A DNA stretch of 44,819 bases from an uncultured Bacteroidota bacterium. GTDB lineage: Bacteria; Bacteroidota; Bacteroidia; Flavobacteriales; Flavobacteriaceae. The DNA lies in the NCBI GenBank assembly GCA_902520835.1, contig CABYPD010000010.1, positions 1 through 44,819 on the forward strand, read 5' to 3'. Shown piece after piece: positions 26,367-35,273 of this stretch. How positions within the stretch are numbered: position 1 is the first letter of the stretch; each line of letters begins with the position of its first letter. A program made the translations under genes and the position numbers. Under the pieces are notes generated by a model. That model was not told where the DNA came from and made no database searches. It saw only the letters and a program-made list of their open reading frames with translations.

Positions 26367-26590
26367 TAAAAAAATATACAAATTTTTTATTGCTTTACTT
26401 AAAATATTTTAAAAACGATTACGTTCAAAATGATATTCAGAGTTGTTATGATTTGAAAATAAATAATCTTTTAAACTATAAAATTCATAATCGATAATGA
26501 ACTAAACTGACATAACAAAAAAAAAGAAGAGTATAATATCAACTAAAACATCTTTTCTTTTATTAATTTTACATTAATAATAACATAGCT

Positions 26591-28849
26591 ATGGTTTTTG
26601 ATATTGAAATGATTAAAAATGTTTATTCTTCAATGAAAGACAAAGTTGATCATGCAAAAAAAGTTTGTAATCATCCTCTAACTCTATCTGAAAAAATATT
26701 ATACTCTCATCTGTGGGAAAAAACTGAATCTACTTTTAGAAGGGGCATTGATTATGTAGATTTTGCACCTGATAGGATTGCATGTCAAGATGCAACAGCT
26801 CAAATGGCATTGCTTCAATTCATGCAAGCAGGTAAAAACAAAGTTGCTGTCCCAACTACAGTACATTGTGATCATTTAATACAAGCTAAAATTGGTGCTG
26901 GACCTGATTTACAGGAGGCAATAAACACTAGTAATGAGGTTTTTAATTTTTTAGAATCAGTTTCAAATAAATACGGAATTGGTTTTTGGAAACCAGGCGC
27001 AGGAATTATTCATCAAGTTGTTTTGGAAAACTATGCGTTTCCTGGTGGAATGATGATCGGTACAGATTCGCACACTGTTAATGCCGGTGGACTAGGAATG
27101 GTTGCCATAGGAGTTGGAGGTGCTGATGCAGTGGATGTAATGGCGGGTATGGCTTGGGAATTAAAATTCCCAAAACTAATAGGTGTAAAATTAACCGGAA
27201 AGTTATCAGGCTGGACTGCTGCAAAAGATGTTATTTTAAAAGTTGCCGGCATTCTAACTGTTAAAGGAGGAACCGGAGCCATTATTGAATATTTTGGACC
27301 TGGTGCTGAAAATTTATCTTGTACAGGAAAAGGAACGATTTGTAACATGGGAGCTGAAGTCGGAGCAACTACTTCAACATTTGGTTATGATGAATCAATG
27401 GAAAAATATTTAAGAGCAACGGGGCGTGATGAAATAGCTGATGAGGCAAATAATATTAAAGAATATTTAACTGGTGATCCAGAGGTATATCAAAATCCAG
27501 AAAAATATTTTGATCAAGTAATTGAAATTAATCTTTCTGAGCTAGAACCGCACATTAATGGTCCTTTTTCACCTGATATAGCTACTCCAATTAGCAAAAT
27601 GGCTGAGACTTTGGAAAAGAATAATTGGCCTAGAAAAATTGAATGGGGGCTTATAGGATCGTGTACAAATTCTTCTTATGAAGATTTATCACGCGCATCA
27701 TCAATTGCTGATCAAGCATTAAATAAAAAATTGTCTACTAAAGCTTTTTTTGGAATCAATCCAGGATCTGAACAAGTTAGATTTACAGCTGAAAGAGATG
27801 GTTTTTTAGATATTTTTGAAAAGCTTGATGCAAAAGTTTTTACTAATGCTTGTGGCCCTTGCATTGGTCAATGGGCTAGAGATGGAGCTGATAAACAAGA
27901 AAAAAACTCTATCATTCACTCTTTTAATAGAAATTTTGCTAAAAGAGCTGATGGGAACCCAAATACACACGCTTTTGTTGCTTCACCAGAAATTGTAGCA
28001 GCCATTGCTATATCTGGAGATTTAGGTTTTAACCCTAAAACTGATTCATTAGTAAATAACCTAGGTGAGGATGTTAAATTAGAAGAACCCACTGGGTGGG
28101 AATTGCCTCCAAAAGGTTTTGAGGTAGATGATAAAGGATATATTGAACCAGACGAAGATGGATCTAATGTTGAAGTTATAATTAATCCAAAATCTAAAAG
28201 ATTGGAGAAGTTAGAACCTTTTAGTCCATGGGATGGAAAAAATATAACTGGAGCAAAACTTTTAATTAAAGCATTTGGTAAATGTACTACTGATCATATA
28301 TCTATGGCAGGTCCTTGGCTTAGATACAGAGGACATTTAGATAACATTTCAAATAACTGTTTGATTGGCGCTGTTAATGCATACAATAAGAAAACAAACT
28401 TTATAAAAAGTCAACTGAATGGTGAATATGGTGGAGTTCCTGAAACTCAGCGCGAGTACAAGAAAAATAATATACCTACAGTTGTAGTAGGGGATCATAA
28501 TTATGGAGAAGGATCCTCAAGAGAGCATGCTGCAATGGAACCTAGACATCTAGGTGTCAAAGTAGTTATTGTAAAATCCTTTGCAAGAATTCATGAAACA
28601 AATTTAAAAAAGCAAGGTATGCTAGCACTAACTTTTGATAATGAGGCAGATTATGATTTAATTCAAGAAGATGATACTTTCAACTTTGTTGATCTAGAAA
28701 ATTTCAGCCCAGGAAATCAAATTACAATTGAATTGATTCATTCTGATGCTTCTAAAGATATTATTAAAACCAACCATACCTACAACTCACAACAAATTGA
28801 TTGGTACAGAGAAGGATCTGCATTAAATCTAATAAAAAAAGGGGCATAG
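26591..28849 (+). CDS. acn: Aconitate hydratase, mitochondrial type
   Basis: 752 residues. It interconverts citrate and isocitrate in the tricarboxylic acid cycle, in the cytoplasm. The iron-sulfur ligands are Cys358 in IGSCTNS and Cys421 and Cys424 in NACGPCIGQ. Other family blocks are [31 protein letters not shown] and, in the swivel domain, [22 protein letters not shown] (split here as [15 protein letters not shown] and MEPRHLG). Length and spacing match mitochondrial aconitase (ACO2) rather than the longer AcnA or AcnB types; this form is usual in Bacteroidota. It ends in a terminator whose loop contains the stop codon. It is unconnected with the sulfatases. Confidence 0.96.
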   Translation: MVFDIEMIKNVYSSMKDKVDHAKKVCNHPLTLSEKILYSHLWEKTESTFRRGIDYVDFAPDRIACQDATAQMALLQFMQAGKNKVAVPTTVHCDHLIQAKIGAGPDLQEAINTSNEVFNFLESVSNKYGIGFWKPGAGIIHQVVLENYAFPGGMMIGTDSHTVNAGGLGMVAIGVGGADAVDVMAGMAWELKFPKLIGVKLTGKLSGWTAAKDVILKVAGILTVKGGTGAIIEYFGPGAENLSCTGKGTICNMGAEVGATTSTFGYDESMEKYLRATGRDEIADEANNIKEYLTGDPEVYQNPEKYFDQVIEINLSELEPHINGPFSPDIATPISKMAETLEKNNWPRKIEWGLIGSCTNSSYEDLSRASSIADQALNKKLSTKAFFGINPGSEQVRFTAERDGFLDIFEKLDAKVFTNACGPCIGQWARDGADKQEKNSIIHSFNRNFAKRADGNPNTHAFVASPEIVAAIAISGDLGFNPKTDSLVNNLGEDVKLEEPTGWELPPKGFEVDDKGYIEPDEDGSNVEVIINPKSKRLEKLEPFSPWDGKNITGAKLLIKAFGKCTTDHISMAGPWLRYRGHLDNISNNCLIGAVNAYNKKTNFIKSQLNGEYGGVPETQREYKKNNIPTVVVGDHNYGEGSSREHAAMEPRHLGVKVVIVKSFARIHETNLKKQGMLALTFDNEADYDLIQEDDTFNFVDLENFSPGNQITIELIHSDASKDIIKTNHTYNSQQIDWYREGSALNLIKKGA

Positions 28850-28860
28850 TAGCCCCTTTT
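28837..28860. terminator. Rho-independent terminator, stop codon of aconitase in its loop
   Basis: AAAAGGGGC, loop ATAGTA, GCCCCTTTT: a perfect 9-bp stem. The aconitase TAG (28847-28849) lies in the loop. A-rich and T-rich flanks allow use by the convergent lipoprotein gene too. Confidence 0.88.
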
Positions 28861-28882
28861 AAAATTATTTTATAATAATCTA

Positions 28883-29416
28883 TTATTCCGCTATTGCTGC
28901 AGCTTGTGCCGCACTAATCGCAGCCGTCATTTCAGTTGTGTCATAATGATGATATTCAGCAATTACTTTTCCATCATCTCCCCAAACAAAAACTATATGG
29001 GCTGGTAAATTAATTGTCTCACCACTTAATTTACTGGTTGCATTCCAAGTAAACCAAGCTTGGGTTGCAGTAGCAGCATTGTTTGCAGGGCCTTCAGGAT
29101 AATTTATAGTTTGCACCCATGATCCTAAATCTACTTCGCCATTACCACTCCATGACATTGTAATTGGACTAAAAGTAGCATGTTGAGCTTCTAATAAAGG
29201 CAAGAACTCGTCCATGGTGAGAGGTTCTGTACTATTTAAATAAAATTTTACATCAGGTGATAATAACGTCTTTATAGCTTCCATGTCATTGTTTAAATAA
29301 TTCTGAAATTGGGTTCTAATAGCATCCGACTTTTCATCATCAAATGTAACTTGAATTCCAGTAGGTGCGCAGCCAACGAATATTACTGCCAAAAATAATA
29401 ATAAGTAATTTTTCAT
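28883..29416 (-). CDS. SnoaL/NTF2-like lipoprotein
   Basis: 177 residues with lipobox FVGC (lipid-anchored Cys16). The pattern of an N-terminal helix (RTQFQNYLNNDMEAIKTLL), SPDVKFYLN, then curved-sheet strands (AWFTWNATSKLSGETINL, AHIVFVWGDDGKVIAEYHHYD) fits the NTF2/SnoaL-like fold. Such proteins bind small ligands or have isomerase-type activities; no catalytic residue can be assigned. The C-terminus is Ala-rich (AAISAAQAAAIAE). It lies 47 bp after gldN on the same strand and could be read through from the gld operon, but a functional link with gliding is not shown. Confidence 0.75.
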   Translation of the reverse strand: MKNYLLLFLAVIFVGCAPTGIQVTFDDEKSDAIRTQFQNYLNNDMEAIKTLLSPDVKFYLNSTEPLTMDEFLPLLEAQHATFSPITMSWSGNGEVDLGSWVQTINYPEGPANNAATATQAWFTWNATSKLSGETINLPAHIVFVWGDDGKVIAEYHHYDTTEMTAAISAAQAAAIAE

Positions 29417-29463
29417 AATTTGATATTTATAGTTTATTTAAATTTTAATTTGATTTTCAATAT

Positions 29464-30348
29464 CTAATATCCCCACATATCTAATTCAAAATCAAGAATT
29501 TCTTTTTTGATTCTTTCAGATTCAAGTATAAATCTTAGTTGATACTGTTGTTCTGACTCCCCTGGTCTTCTTTTTATATAATCTTTAATTTCTCTATCGC
29601 CATAAATATTGTTGTACTTATAAATAAATGAACTAAATCTTCTATTTATTAATAAATCATCAAATGATATTCTATTATTGTTATTTCTATCATTAAAAAC
29701 TAAATGATTATTTAATTCTTCTCTAACTGATGGGTACCATATCCAAAAATAAGGGGAGCCTAAATTAGGATTCTGAACACCATTTTTTAAATCCTCAGTA
29801 TTGGCCCCAACAGGTTGAATACCTAATAATCTATATTTTAATTCTGAATATTTCTTATCAAAATACCACATTCCTTTAATATTATATCCACCAATTTCAC
29901 TCGAGTTTACATATAAAGTCTGAGTACCAGTTTTTCTGGAAATTAATTCGTAACTCATCAAATCTTTAATTTCGTTTGTGGATAGTTTATCTGAGGAAGA
30001 GAATTCATCAAATTTATAAATTTCCAGATTTTTACCTGAAGGGTCTTCTTCAATTTTATTTACAATATATTCTTTCAAAACTCTCCATATAGACTTTCTA
30101 CCAATCTTATTTTGTTCATCATTAGTTGGGAAAAGTAAAGGAAAATTTAACTTTTCATTTAGATCAATAAATTCATATACCACCCTTGACCACAAAATAT
30201 CATTTTCTTCAATATTAGCATACTCTAGAGGAGTAATCTCATTTATAGATTTTTTTTCAGCATCAATAGGTTTTTTTGCATTAATTAAGTCAACTTGAGA
30301 AAAAATCAAATTTGAAAATAAAATAAAAAAAGAAGCTATAGATCTCAT
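29464..30348 (-). CDS. gldN: Gliding motility / type IX secretion protein GldN
   Basis: 294 residues. A signal peptide ends near LIFSQ. The body has the GldN/PorN blocks ILWSRVVYEFIDLNEKLNFPL, with IWRVLKEYIV and GSPYFWIWYPSVREELNNHLVFNDRNN further on. GldN is periplasmic and forms, with the lipoprotein GldK, the ring that docks the GldLM motor to the outer-membrane translocon. It is the last of the four gld genes and starts 6 bp after gldM. The product is needed for both secretion of proteins with a C-terminal sorting domain and, where present, gliding. No truncation is seen. Confidence 0.92.
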   Translation of the reverse strand: MRSIASFFILFSNLIFSQVDLINAKKPIDAEKKSINEITPLEYANIEENDILWSRVVYEFIDLNEKLNFPLLFPTNDEQNKIGRKSIWRVLKEYIVNKIEEDPSGKNLEIYKFDEFSSSDKLSTNEIKDLMSYELISRKTGTQTLYVNSSEIGGYNIKGMWYFDKKYSELKYRLLGIQPVGANTEDLKNGVQNPNLGSPYFWIWYPSVREELNNHLVFNDRNNNNRISFDDLLINRRFSSFIYKYNNIYGDREIKDYIKRRPGESEQQYQLRFILESERIKKEILDFELDMWGY

Positions 30349-30354
30349 TATAGA

Positions 30355-32076
30355 TTATTGTTTTCTGATTGTAAAATCATTTACATTATATTTAAATGCC
30401 TCGCTCTTGTCAGTACCTTCCCAGCCAATAGCCTCAATACTAGAAAAAACGATTGGTGTGCCTGAGGGAGATTGCCTAATATAATCTTCCGCCAATCCTT
30501 CAATAAAATTACCTTCAATTGTGAGTGCTTGATTAATCCCAACACTAATAATAAATCTAGTAACCTCTACGTTAAACTCATAATCAAAATCATCTGGTTT
30601 ATAACCAGTTACTTGTCCATTTAATATGTTAAACTGGGTAACTGTAGATCCGGAAGGGTATGATTGATCGTTCTCTATGGCACCAACTCCGTCAGGAGCT
30701 TTCTTTACTCTAAATAATTTAGGTTCTGATATAGCTGGCTGACCATTAACTATACCTCTCACCTGAATAAAAGCTTCTGTCGAGCCAGGTACAGGTTTGG
30801 CAGTAAAATTAGCACCAGGAATATTTGTTGATGTAAGAGTTACATTAGAGTCTTGGGTATTATATTGACTCAATTGAACAGCTCCTGGTAGAACAACATT
30901 TACAGGATTTTTCAAACCCTCATACAATATGTTCATTCTGACTGCCTCAACAGTTGCCGTAGAAGGTTTTTCAATGATTGAAAATTCCTCATTAATTGGT
31001 ATAGTAGTAACATTTCTGTCATCCAATTTAGTAACAGAACCTGACAACTTATAACTTCCAGTTTGGGTTAATCTTTTTTTGAATATAATTTGACCCTCAG
31101 AAATTTCATAATCTGAGCCTTCCAATAGATTTCTAGGCTGATTTGATCCTGGAAATGTTAATTTTATATCTTGATCTTCAAATGCAAAAGATGAAGATTT
31201 TTGACCCATGATAATACTACCATCGAAAACTTCACCTGAGAAATATTGGGCTTTTGGTGTTTTCAAATAAGCCTGTAAAACGCCTCCACCAGTTGTTGCA
31301 ACAGCAATTTCACCAAGAATAACTGAAAGCAATTTATTCTCAATATATTTAGTATTATTTTGAGTTTTAGTCATTTTTGATAATGATGCAACAAGCGGAA
31401 AACCTTTAAATTCATAATCCATGAAATCCAATTCATTACCATTACTGTTTAATTTTTTTCCATCATCAGGATACTCAAATCTTGAATCTAAATCATTAAG
31501 TACGCTTTCAAGATTTGTTAATGCTACTTTATCTGACAAATACTTTGGATCATTAATTTTAATACTATCAATAATTGATTTTATATCTCTTCTGAAAGCT
31601 ATAAAATTATTTCTATAAGTTTCACCTTCAGGTAAAAGTGTTGACCTTTCGAAAAATAATTCATCAAGGGGGCCTGATTTATCCATTACCTGATAATCGA
31701 TCATAACTTGATCAGGTTTGTCTGAATTAGATTTATTTTTTATATTTCTAACATAGCTAGTTCCCTCTTTATCACTTTCCAAAACACTATTTTTTAAATC
31801 CTTAATATAATTGAAATAGTTGTTTGATATTTCTTTTAGATCTTGAACATACGGGTAGACAATTTGATATTCGGGCTGTGACTGAAGGTTATCGATAGTT
31901 GCATACTTGATTACATTATCACCAGAAAGTTGTTCTATGCTGGTTTCTAAATCTTCATTGATAACTCCAATAGTTGCAAGAACTTCCTTATCAATATTTA
32001 ATGCTAACATTGCAATAAACACAAGATACATCATGTTTATCATTTTTTGTCTAGTATTAGTCTTCTCTCCTGCCAT
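30355..32076 (-). CDS. gldM: Gliding motility / type IX secretion motor protein GldM
   Basis: 573 residues. The N-terminus MAGEKTNTRQKMINMMYLVF is the canonical GldM start, with one membrane helix (about 13-33) containing MLALNIDKEVL. A long periplasmic rod of four domains follows; EAFIQVRGIVNGQP and an IEGNFIEGL-like strand near the end belong to the distal domains. With GldL it forms the proton-driven rotary motor that energises type IX secretion and gliding. It is longer than the roughly 515 residues I recall for the best-known homologues, so one or more insertions in the periplasmic part are likely. It begins 3 bp after gldL. Confidence 0.95.
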   Translation of the reverse strand: MAGEKTNTRQKMINMMYLVFIAMLALNIDKEVLATIGVINEDLETSIEQLSGDNVIKYATIDNLQSQPEYQIVYPYVQDLKEISNNYFNYIKDLKNSVLESDKEGTSYVRNIKNKSNSDKPDQVMIDYQVMDKSGPLDELFFERSTLLPEGETYRNNFIAFRRDIKSIIDSIKINDPKYLSDKVALTNLESVLNDLDSRFEYPDDGKKLNSNGNELDFMDYEFKGFPLVASLSKMTKTQNNTKYIENKLLSVILGEIAVATTGGGVLQAYLKTPKAQYFSGEVFDGSIIMGQKSSSFAFEDQDIKLTFPGSNQPRNLLEGSDYEISEGQIIFKKRLTQTGSYKLSGSVTKLDDRNVTTIPINEEFSIIEKPSTATVEAVRMNILYEGLKNPVNVVLPGAVQLSQYNTQDSNVTLTSTNIPGANFTAKPVPGSTEAFIQVRGIVNGQPAISEPKLFRVKKAPDGVGAIENDQSYPSGSTVTQFNILNGQVTGYKPDDFDYEFNVEVTRFIISVGINQALTIEGNFIEGLAEDYIRQSPSGTPIVFSSIEAIGWEGTDKSEAFKYNVNDFTIRKQ

Positions 32077-32079
32077 ATA

Positions 32080-32679
32080 TTAATTCTTCATCCCTTGAAG
32101 CATAGCTGCATATTTTGCATTAAGTTCATTGATAGTTTGTTTCATTTTAGTTAACTCTTCACCTAAACCTTCTGGAATATTCATAGAACCTGTCGATGAA
32201 TTTATTTCTGATAAATTAGAGCTGAGTGAATCGTATAATAAGTTAATCTCTTTAACTTTTGTTGCAGCACTTGCTAGATTTGTATTGTATGTGCTCATAT
32301 TTTCACTAATATCTTTGGGAACTACAAAAGTGGATGTAGCCTTGGCAGCACTAGATAAATTATTATTTAGTGCAGATAAGCCTGCAACTGTTTCGTCAAC
32401 GGCACTTTGAAGATTTTGTGTTTCTGCTTCAATAGTTTGCAAACCTTTATCTTCTACAGATGAATCTCCAGTAAAATAACCTTGAACACCAGAAATACCA
32501 AAAATAATAGCCTCAGTTATTAAACCAACAGATAACATTAAATCTCCAGTTATTGGTCCAAGATCCTGATGAGTGATTTTTAAAAGAGCTCCAATTATAA
32601 CAATTGATGCGCCAAGTCCAAACATTAACTCAATAACATTATCTGGTAGAAATTTCTTTTTAGTTTTTACTTTTTTCAT
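32080..32679 (-). CDS. gldL: Gliding motility / type IX secretion motor protein GldL
   Basis: 199 residues with two membrane helices near the N-terminus (about 15-34 and 43-63) and a long cytoplasmic coiled-coil-like tail rich in Ser, Thr, Asn and Lys. Lys34 and His37 lie around the first helix end, and Glu56 in the second helix (LITEAIIFGIS) corresponds by position to the glutamate proposed to handle protons in the GldLM motor. Partner of GldM. The gene starts 9 bp after gldK and ends 3 bp before gldM, in the usual order K-L-M-N. Assignment is supported by motif and synteny. Confidence 0.94.
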   Translation of the reverse strand: MKKVKTKKKFLPDNVIELMFGLGASIVIIGALLKITHQDLGPITGDLMLSVGLITEAIIFGISGVQGYFTGDSSVEDKGLQTIEAETQNLQSAVDETVAGLSALNNNLSSAAKATSTFVVPKDISENMSTYNTNLASAATKVKEINLLYDSLSSNLSEINSSTGSMNIPEGLGEELTKMKQTINELNAKYAAMLQGMKN

Positions 32680-32688
32680 ATTATTAAT

Positions 32689-34104
32689 TTAAAATATTTT
32701 ATTTGGATTTTCTTGAAAACCGACATCTTCTCCTAGATAACTTTGTACAGTTCTGAATCCAATGTATGATCTTTTTTTATTTTGATATTCATAATCTCTG
32801 GTAGATACTTTTAAATAATGAGCAACATCTTTCCAGGATCCTCCTCTAACTACTTTTCTTGAATTATTATTATCACCTTCAATATTAGGGTTAATTCCAG
32901 CAACAAAATCATTTGCTGATTTTTCATAATTAGAGTCTGTCCACTCAGATACATTTCCTGACATATTGTAAAGTCCATAATCATTTGGCCAATAAGACTC
33001 TGCTTCAGCAGTATATAATATTTGATCTGCAGCATAATCACCACGTTCAGGCTTAAAATTTGCCAGGAAGCATCCCTTTTCATCGTAAGTATAAGGACCT
33101 CCCCAAGGATATTCAGCTCTTTCAATTCCACCTCTTGCAGCATATTCCCACTCAGCTTCAGTTGGTAATCTATATCTACTTACAAGTTGAATGTCTTTTT
33201 TCTTTTTTCTATTGTATTGATTTTTATAGAATGTTCTCCAATCTGCAAATGCTTTGGCTTGTTCCCATGATACACCTACAACTGGATAATCAGAGTATGC
33301 ATCATGCCAAAAATAATCATTATGCATTGGTTCATTATAACTATAATTAAAGTCTTTATACCATACAGTTGTATCTGGATAAACTTCAATTTCTTTATAA
33401 TCACTCCATTTATTTTTATCTAAATCAAACTCACGAAAACTATATTTAATTCTTTTTGTTTTAAAAGCTCTTAATCCATTTGGGGTCGAATCTGCAGGTA
33501 CAAAAAACCCTTCATAATCTTCCAATAAATCCGGTCCTATACCACCTTCTAAAATGGCAGCATAATTAGCATCTAAATAATCTGACCTATCCCAGGATAT
33601 CTTATTATCCCAATTTAAACGATAAGTTGATTTATCTTCAATATCTAAAATTCCTAGACCATTCTCTTCCAGATATTCTTGGTAGGCTGATTTTTCATCA
33701 CCATCTTCAATTCTGTTATATATTGGCATGAACTCCCATAATGGATCATCCTCAGAAATTTCCTCACCTATTTTTTCATATGCTGCTTTTGTTATTTCAT
33801 GTCTTACTACAGAATCTCTAACCCAGTTAACAAACTGTCTATATTCACTATTGGTTATTTCAGTTTCGTCCATGTAAAATGCTTTGATTGAAACAGTTTT
33901 TAATGTAGGGTTTTGCTCAAGAGCAGCATTTGGATTTGAAGGCCCCATAGTAAAAGATCCAGAGGGAATCAAAACCATACCGTTCGGTTGAGTAGGAAAA
34001 AATTTATTGGATTTTACACCAATTAATTCTCCTCTGTCGTTCTTCGAGCATGAGAGAAAAAATAATAGAGTTGATATAATAAAAAACAATTTTTTCAGGT
34101 GCAT
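32689..34104 (-). CDS. gldK: Gliding motility / type IX secretion lipoprotein GldK
   Basis: 471 residues from ATG 34104. A further in-frame ATG at 34161 overlaps the upstream gene, but the one at 34104 directly precedes a clean lipoprotein signal (lipobox FLSC), so it is preferred. The fold is that of formylglycine-generating-enzyme-like proteins: MVLIPSGSFTMG, FYMDETEITNSEYRQFV, YRLPTEAEWEYAARGG, YPWGG, LYNMSGNVSEWTDS and RGGSWKD. The C-terminal segment lacks the two active-site cysteines of sulfatase-maturing FGE, as expected for GldK, so it is not a maturase for the sulfatases nearby. It forms the periplasmic ring with GldN. Confidence 0.94.
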   Translation of the reverse strand: MHLKKLFFIISTLLFFLSCSKNDRGELIGVKSNKFFPTQPNGMVLIPSGSFTMGPSNPNAALEQNPTLKTVSIKAFYMDETEITNSEYRQFVNWVRDSVVRHEITKAAYEKIGEEISEDDPLWEFMPIYNRIEDGDEKSAYQEYLEENGLGILDIEDKSTYRLNWDNKISWDRSDYLDANYAAILEGGIGPDLLEDYEGFFVPADSTPNGLRAFKTKRIKYSFREFDLDKNKWSDYKEIEVYPDTTVWYKDFNYSYNEPMHNDYFWHDAYSDYPVVGVSWEQAKAFADWRTFYKNQYNRKKKKDIQLVSRYRLPTEAEWEYAARGGIERAEYPWGGPYTYDEKGCFLANFKPERGDYAADQILYTAEAESYWPNDYGLYNMSGNVSEWTDSNYEKSANDFVAGINPNIEGDNNNSRKVVRGGSWKDVAHYLKVSTRDYEYQNKKRSYIGFRTVQSYLGEDVGFQENPNKIF

Positions 34105-34157
34105 AGTGCTTTTAATAATAAAAAGTTGGACCCTAAAATAACACTTTTGGTTTAATT

Positions 34158-35267
34158 TCATATAATCTTGTTCTTTAATCTTTTAATTATTCTATCAGAA
34201 ATTATGGAACTCTGAGCTAACTTATAATCATTTTTTGAGCATGGAATTATGTCTTTTTTATACGATACCATTAGTTTATCAACATACTCAACCCACCAAC
34301 GGTTACTAATCTTGTTCTGATAAAATCTTAGGTTATGTCCATCCACTTCAATATTATAGTAATTAAAATCATGATCTTTTGAGAAATCATCCAAATGGCG
34401 GTTATTATACCCTTCAATTGTGTACCAAACGATTTCAGATAAAATATAGTTGCATTCTAATGTGCTTTTCACATTTCCAAACATTACAACCTTCATACTA
34501 GAACTTAATCCTGCATATCTTGATAATTTGCATGCTTCATGTGCGGAAAGGCCATTCGGTGAAGTTAATTTAAAATTAATAATATTTGATTGGAGACTTT
34601 CTAGACTAAAATTTAATATGTTTGCATCTCTTAATATAGGTTCAACTTCATCAAAATTATTTCTTAAATCTCCTAGACTAAACAAATCAAATTTTATTTT
34701 TTTTACAAGGTCAATTTTTTCAATTGGATTTAAGTGTCGTAAGTATCCAATGTTACAAAAAAAATTAAGTTTTGAATTGTCATTCATAATTAAATGAGAC
34801 AAATAATTTTTATTATCGATAGAATTTTTATAATCGTTAATACCAATAAACTTGTCAACTGAAACAATATTTATATAATCAAAATTATTCTTAAATGCAT
34901 CAGAAACAGTATTAGTTAAAGCTGAATTACCTCCTACACAAATTACTAATATTCCAAATGATGATAACCTGTCAATTATTTGTTTTATTGCAAACTTAGT
35001 GTCAGTTTCTGAGTGTCCGCTTTTAAGTATTCCAAAATCAATAATTTTAATTTTCCAATTACTGTAGCTAAAAGAATAAAATACCTCTCTAAACTTTTCT
35101 GACTCCTTATCTCCATTTAATGAAAATATTGCAACAGAATAATCTTTATTGATTTCAAAATTATCAATTCCAAAAATTTTTATGTTTCGTCCTATAGATG
35201 AAGTTTCAACTGTATTTCTTAATTCTAAAATTTTTTGACTGGGATCTGTAAAATATTGATCTAACAA
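34158..35267 (-). CDS. Arginase/formimidoylglutamase-fold protein lacking metal-binding motifs
   Basis: 369 residues, starting at TTG 35267; a stop codon in frame three codons upstream (the topA stop at 35274-35276) leaves no earlier start. The overall pattern follows the arginase/agmatinase/HutG family: ILVICVGGNSALTN stands where the family has GGDHS, YINIVSVDKF where it has DAHxD, and FSLESLQSN followed by SPNGLSAHEACKLSRYAG where it has SxDxDxxDP and a conserved tail. The His and Asp ligands of the dinuclear manganese site are therefore missing. It sits between topA and gldK, a placement I recall as recurring in Flavobacteriia, which hints at a structural or regulatory role. Function unknown. 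Confidence 0.78.
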   Translation of the reverse strand: MLDQYFTDPSQKILELRNTVETSSIGRNIKIFGIDNFEINKDYSVAIFSLNGDKESEKFREVFYSFSYSNWKIKIIDFGILKSGHSETDTKFAIKQIIDRLSSFGILVICVGGNSALTNTVSDAFKNNFDYINIVSVDKFIGINDYKNSIDNKNYLSHLIMNDNSKLNFFCNIGYLRHLNPIEKIDLVKKIKFDLFSLGDLRNNFDEVEPILRDANILNFSLESLQSNIINFKLTSPNGLSAHEACKLSRYAGLSSSMKVVMFGNVKSTLECNYILSEIVWYTIEGYNNRHLDDFSKDHDFNYYNIEVDGHNLRFYQNKISNRWWVEYVDKLMVSYKKDIIPCSKNDYKLAQSSIISDRIIKRLKNKII

Positions 35268-35273
35268 ACTAAA

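Noticed and set aside
26367-26381. TTG start at 26381 for the sulfatase
   Set aside because: The ATG at 26366 begins directly at the lipoprotein signal.
26367-26590. TTCAAA...TTTGAA inverted pair between the sulfatase and aconitase genes
   Set aside because: Six-base arms 22 bp apart with imperfect extension; expected by chance in AT-rich DNA. No perfect -7 box was found there either.
27031-27348. Open frame of 105 codons antisense to aconitase, and similar frames opposite sulfatases, topA and groEL
   Set aside because: They are complements of strongly conserved coding sequence with no signal or family features of their own.
32689-34104. GldK as the sulfatase-maturing formylglycine-generating enzyme
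   Set aside because: It has the FGE fold but not the active-site cysteines, and lies in gldKLMN order.
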